Shown here: positions 63,890-64,000 of the stretch, one piece after another | Position numbering within the stretch: the first letter of the stretch is position 1 | Layout of the letters: each line of letters opens with the position of its first letter | Assembly (NCBI RefSeq): GCF_029581275.1 | Contig: NZ_CP120742.1 | Coordinates: forward strand, 656,501-720,500 | From: Micromonospora sp. WMMD1155 | GTDB lineage: Bacteria > Actinomycetota > Actinomycetes > Mycobacteriales > Micromonosporaceae | DNA length: 64,000 nucleotides | Reading direction: 5' to 3' | Notes under the pieces: generated by a model | Seen by the model: the letters and a program-made list of their open reading frames with translations, nothing else | What the model was told of the DNA's origin: nothing | Database searches by the model: none | Position numbers and translations under genes: made by a program

Positions 63890-64000
63890 TCACGGTGTGG
63901 TCAGGTCGAACCGGCGTACGGTGACCGCGCCGCCGAGCGCCTGGGTCGCGTGGTTGAAGACGGCGAACCGGTAGCCCATGAAGAACTGCCAGTTGTTGGC
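63890..64000 (-). CDS. C-terminus of a probable GH43 glycosidase (partial)
   Basis: Only the last 36 residues are inside the window; the gene continues past 64000. They read ANNWQFFMGYRFAVFN, then HATQALGG and VTVRRFDLTTP before TGA at 63890-63892. The GYRFAVFN...GG-x-V-x-V-x-x-F pattern matches the C-terminal beta-sandwich of GH43 arabinofuranosidase/xylosidase-like enzymes. The identity is tentative given the short stretch. Its location beside the LacI galactoside genes fits a polysaccharide-degrading cluster. Confidence 0.5.
   Translation of the reverse strand, partial: ANNWQFFMGYRFAVFNHATQALGGAVTVRRFDLTTP

Overview
This window reads as chromosome from a very GC-rich actinomycete, most likely Micromonospora or another Micromonosporaceae. 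That placement is an inference from codon bias, frequent GTG (and one probable TTG) starts, dense overlapping operons, secreted glycoside hydrolases with ricin-type lectin tails, and the regulator families present (TetR, ROK, LacI, YtrA-like GntR). I saw no rRNA or tRNA gene, CRISPR array, phage module or complete insertion sequence. The one mobile-like item is a 167-bp foldback element at 2862-3028.

Layout. 0.1-7.8 kb: a secreted GH87-type alpha-1,3-glucanase, a maltokinase-cap-like protein, the foldback element, an unusual SRPBCC-membrane-CBM2-like fusion, a nitronate monooxygenase, an exported propeller protein, a frameshifted membrane protein and a small acidic protein. 7.9-10.4 kb: a TetR regulator divergent from an epimerase/hydrolase pair, with two matching operators between them. 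10.4-14.2 kb: an NRAMP transporter, then a GntR-ABC-permease operon with its own palindrome. 14.2-17.5 kb: a YcaQ-type DNA glycosylase-like protein and a secreted metzincin-like protease with four C-terminal repeats.

17.5-23 kb: a ROK regulator and a multiple-monosaccharide ABC operon (mmsA-mmsB-chvE type). 23.4-30 kb: a zinc dehydrogenase, a tautomerase, an SDR lacking the usual Tyr, a TetR regulator with two operators, then an ABC half-transporter gene overlapping a Moco-sulfurase-like PLP enzyme gene. 30.4-32.9 kb: a GH16 glucanase with a ricin domain behind a LacI-type operator, and a DUF4331 protein.

33.1-38.3 kb is the most intriguing stretch. It holds a small WxL-like secreted protein, a DUF916-type membrane-anchored protein, and a 1002-residue lectin/TIG/FN3 surface protein whose last domain is homologous to the small protein. 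Together they look like an actinobacterial counterpart of the Firmicutes WxL surface system. 38.4-49.3 kb: DUF2188, an M23 peptidase, a rifampin-phosphotransferase-like enzyme with a membrane partner, TetR, LtrA, and a large FtsX-like exporter with two different ATPases.

49.3-56.2 kb: a PhoD phosphatase, secreted propeller proteins, an MFS transporter and a DNRLRE-metallophosphatase, with a possible PHO box. 56.3-64 kb: a second monosaccharide ABC operon, a GH27 alpha-galactosidase with a ricin domain, and a LacI regulator. Near-identical operators lie before the ABC operon and the galactosidase, suggesting one galactoside-utilisation regulon. The window ends inside a probable GH43 gene.
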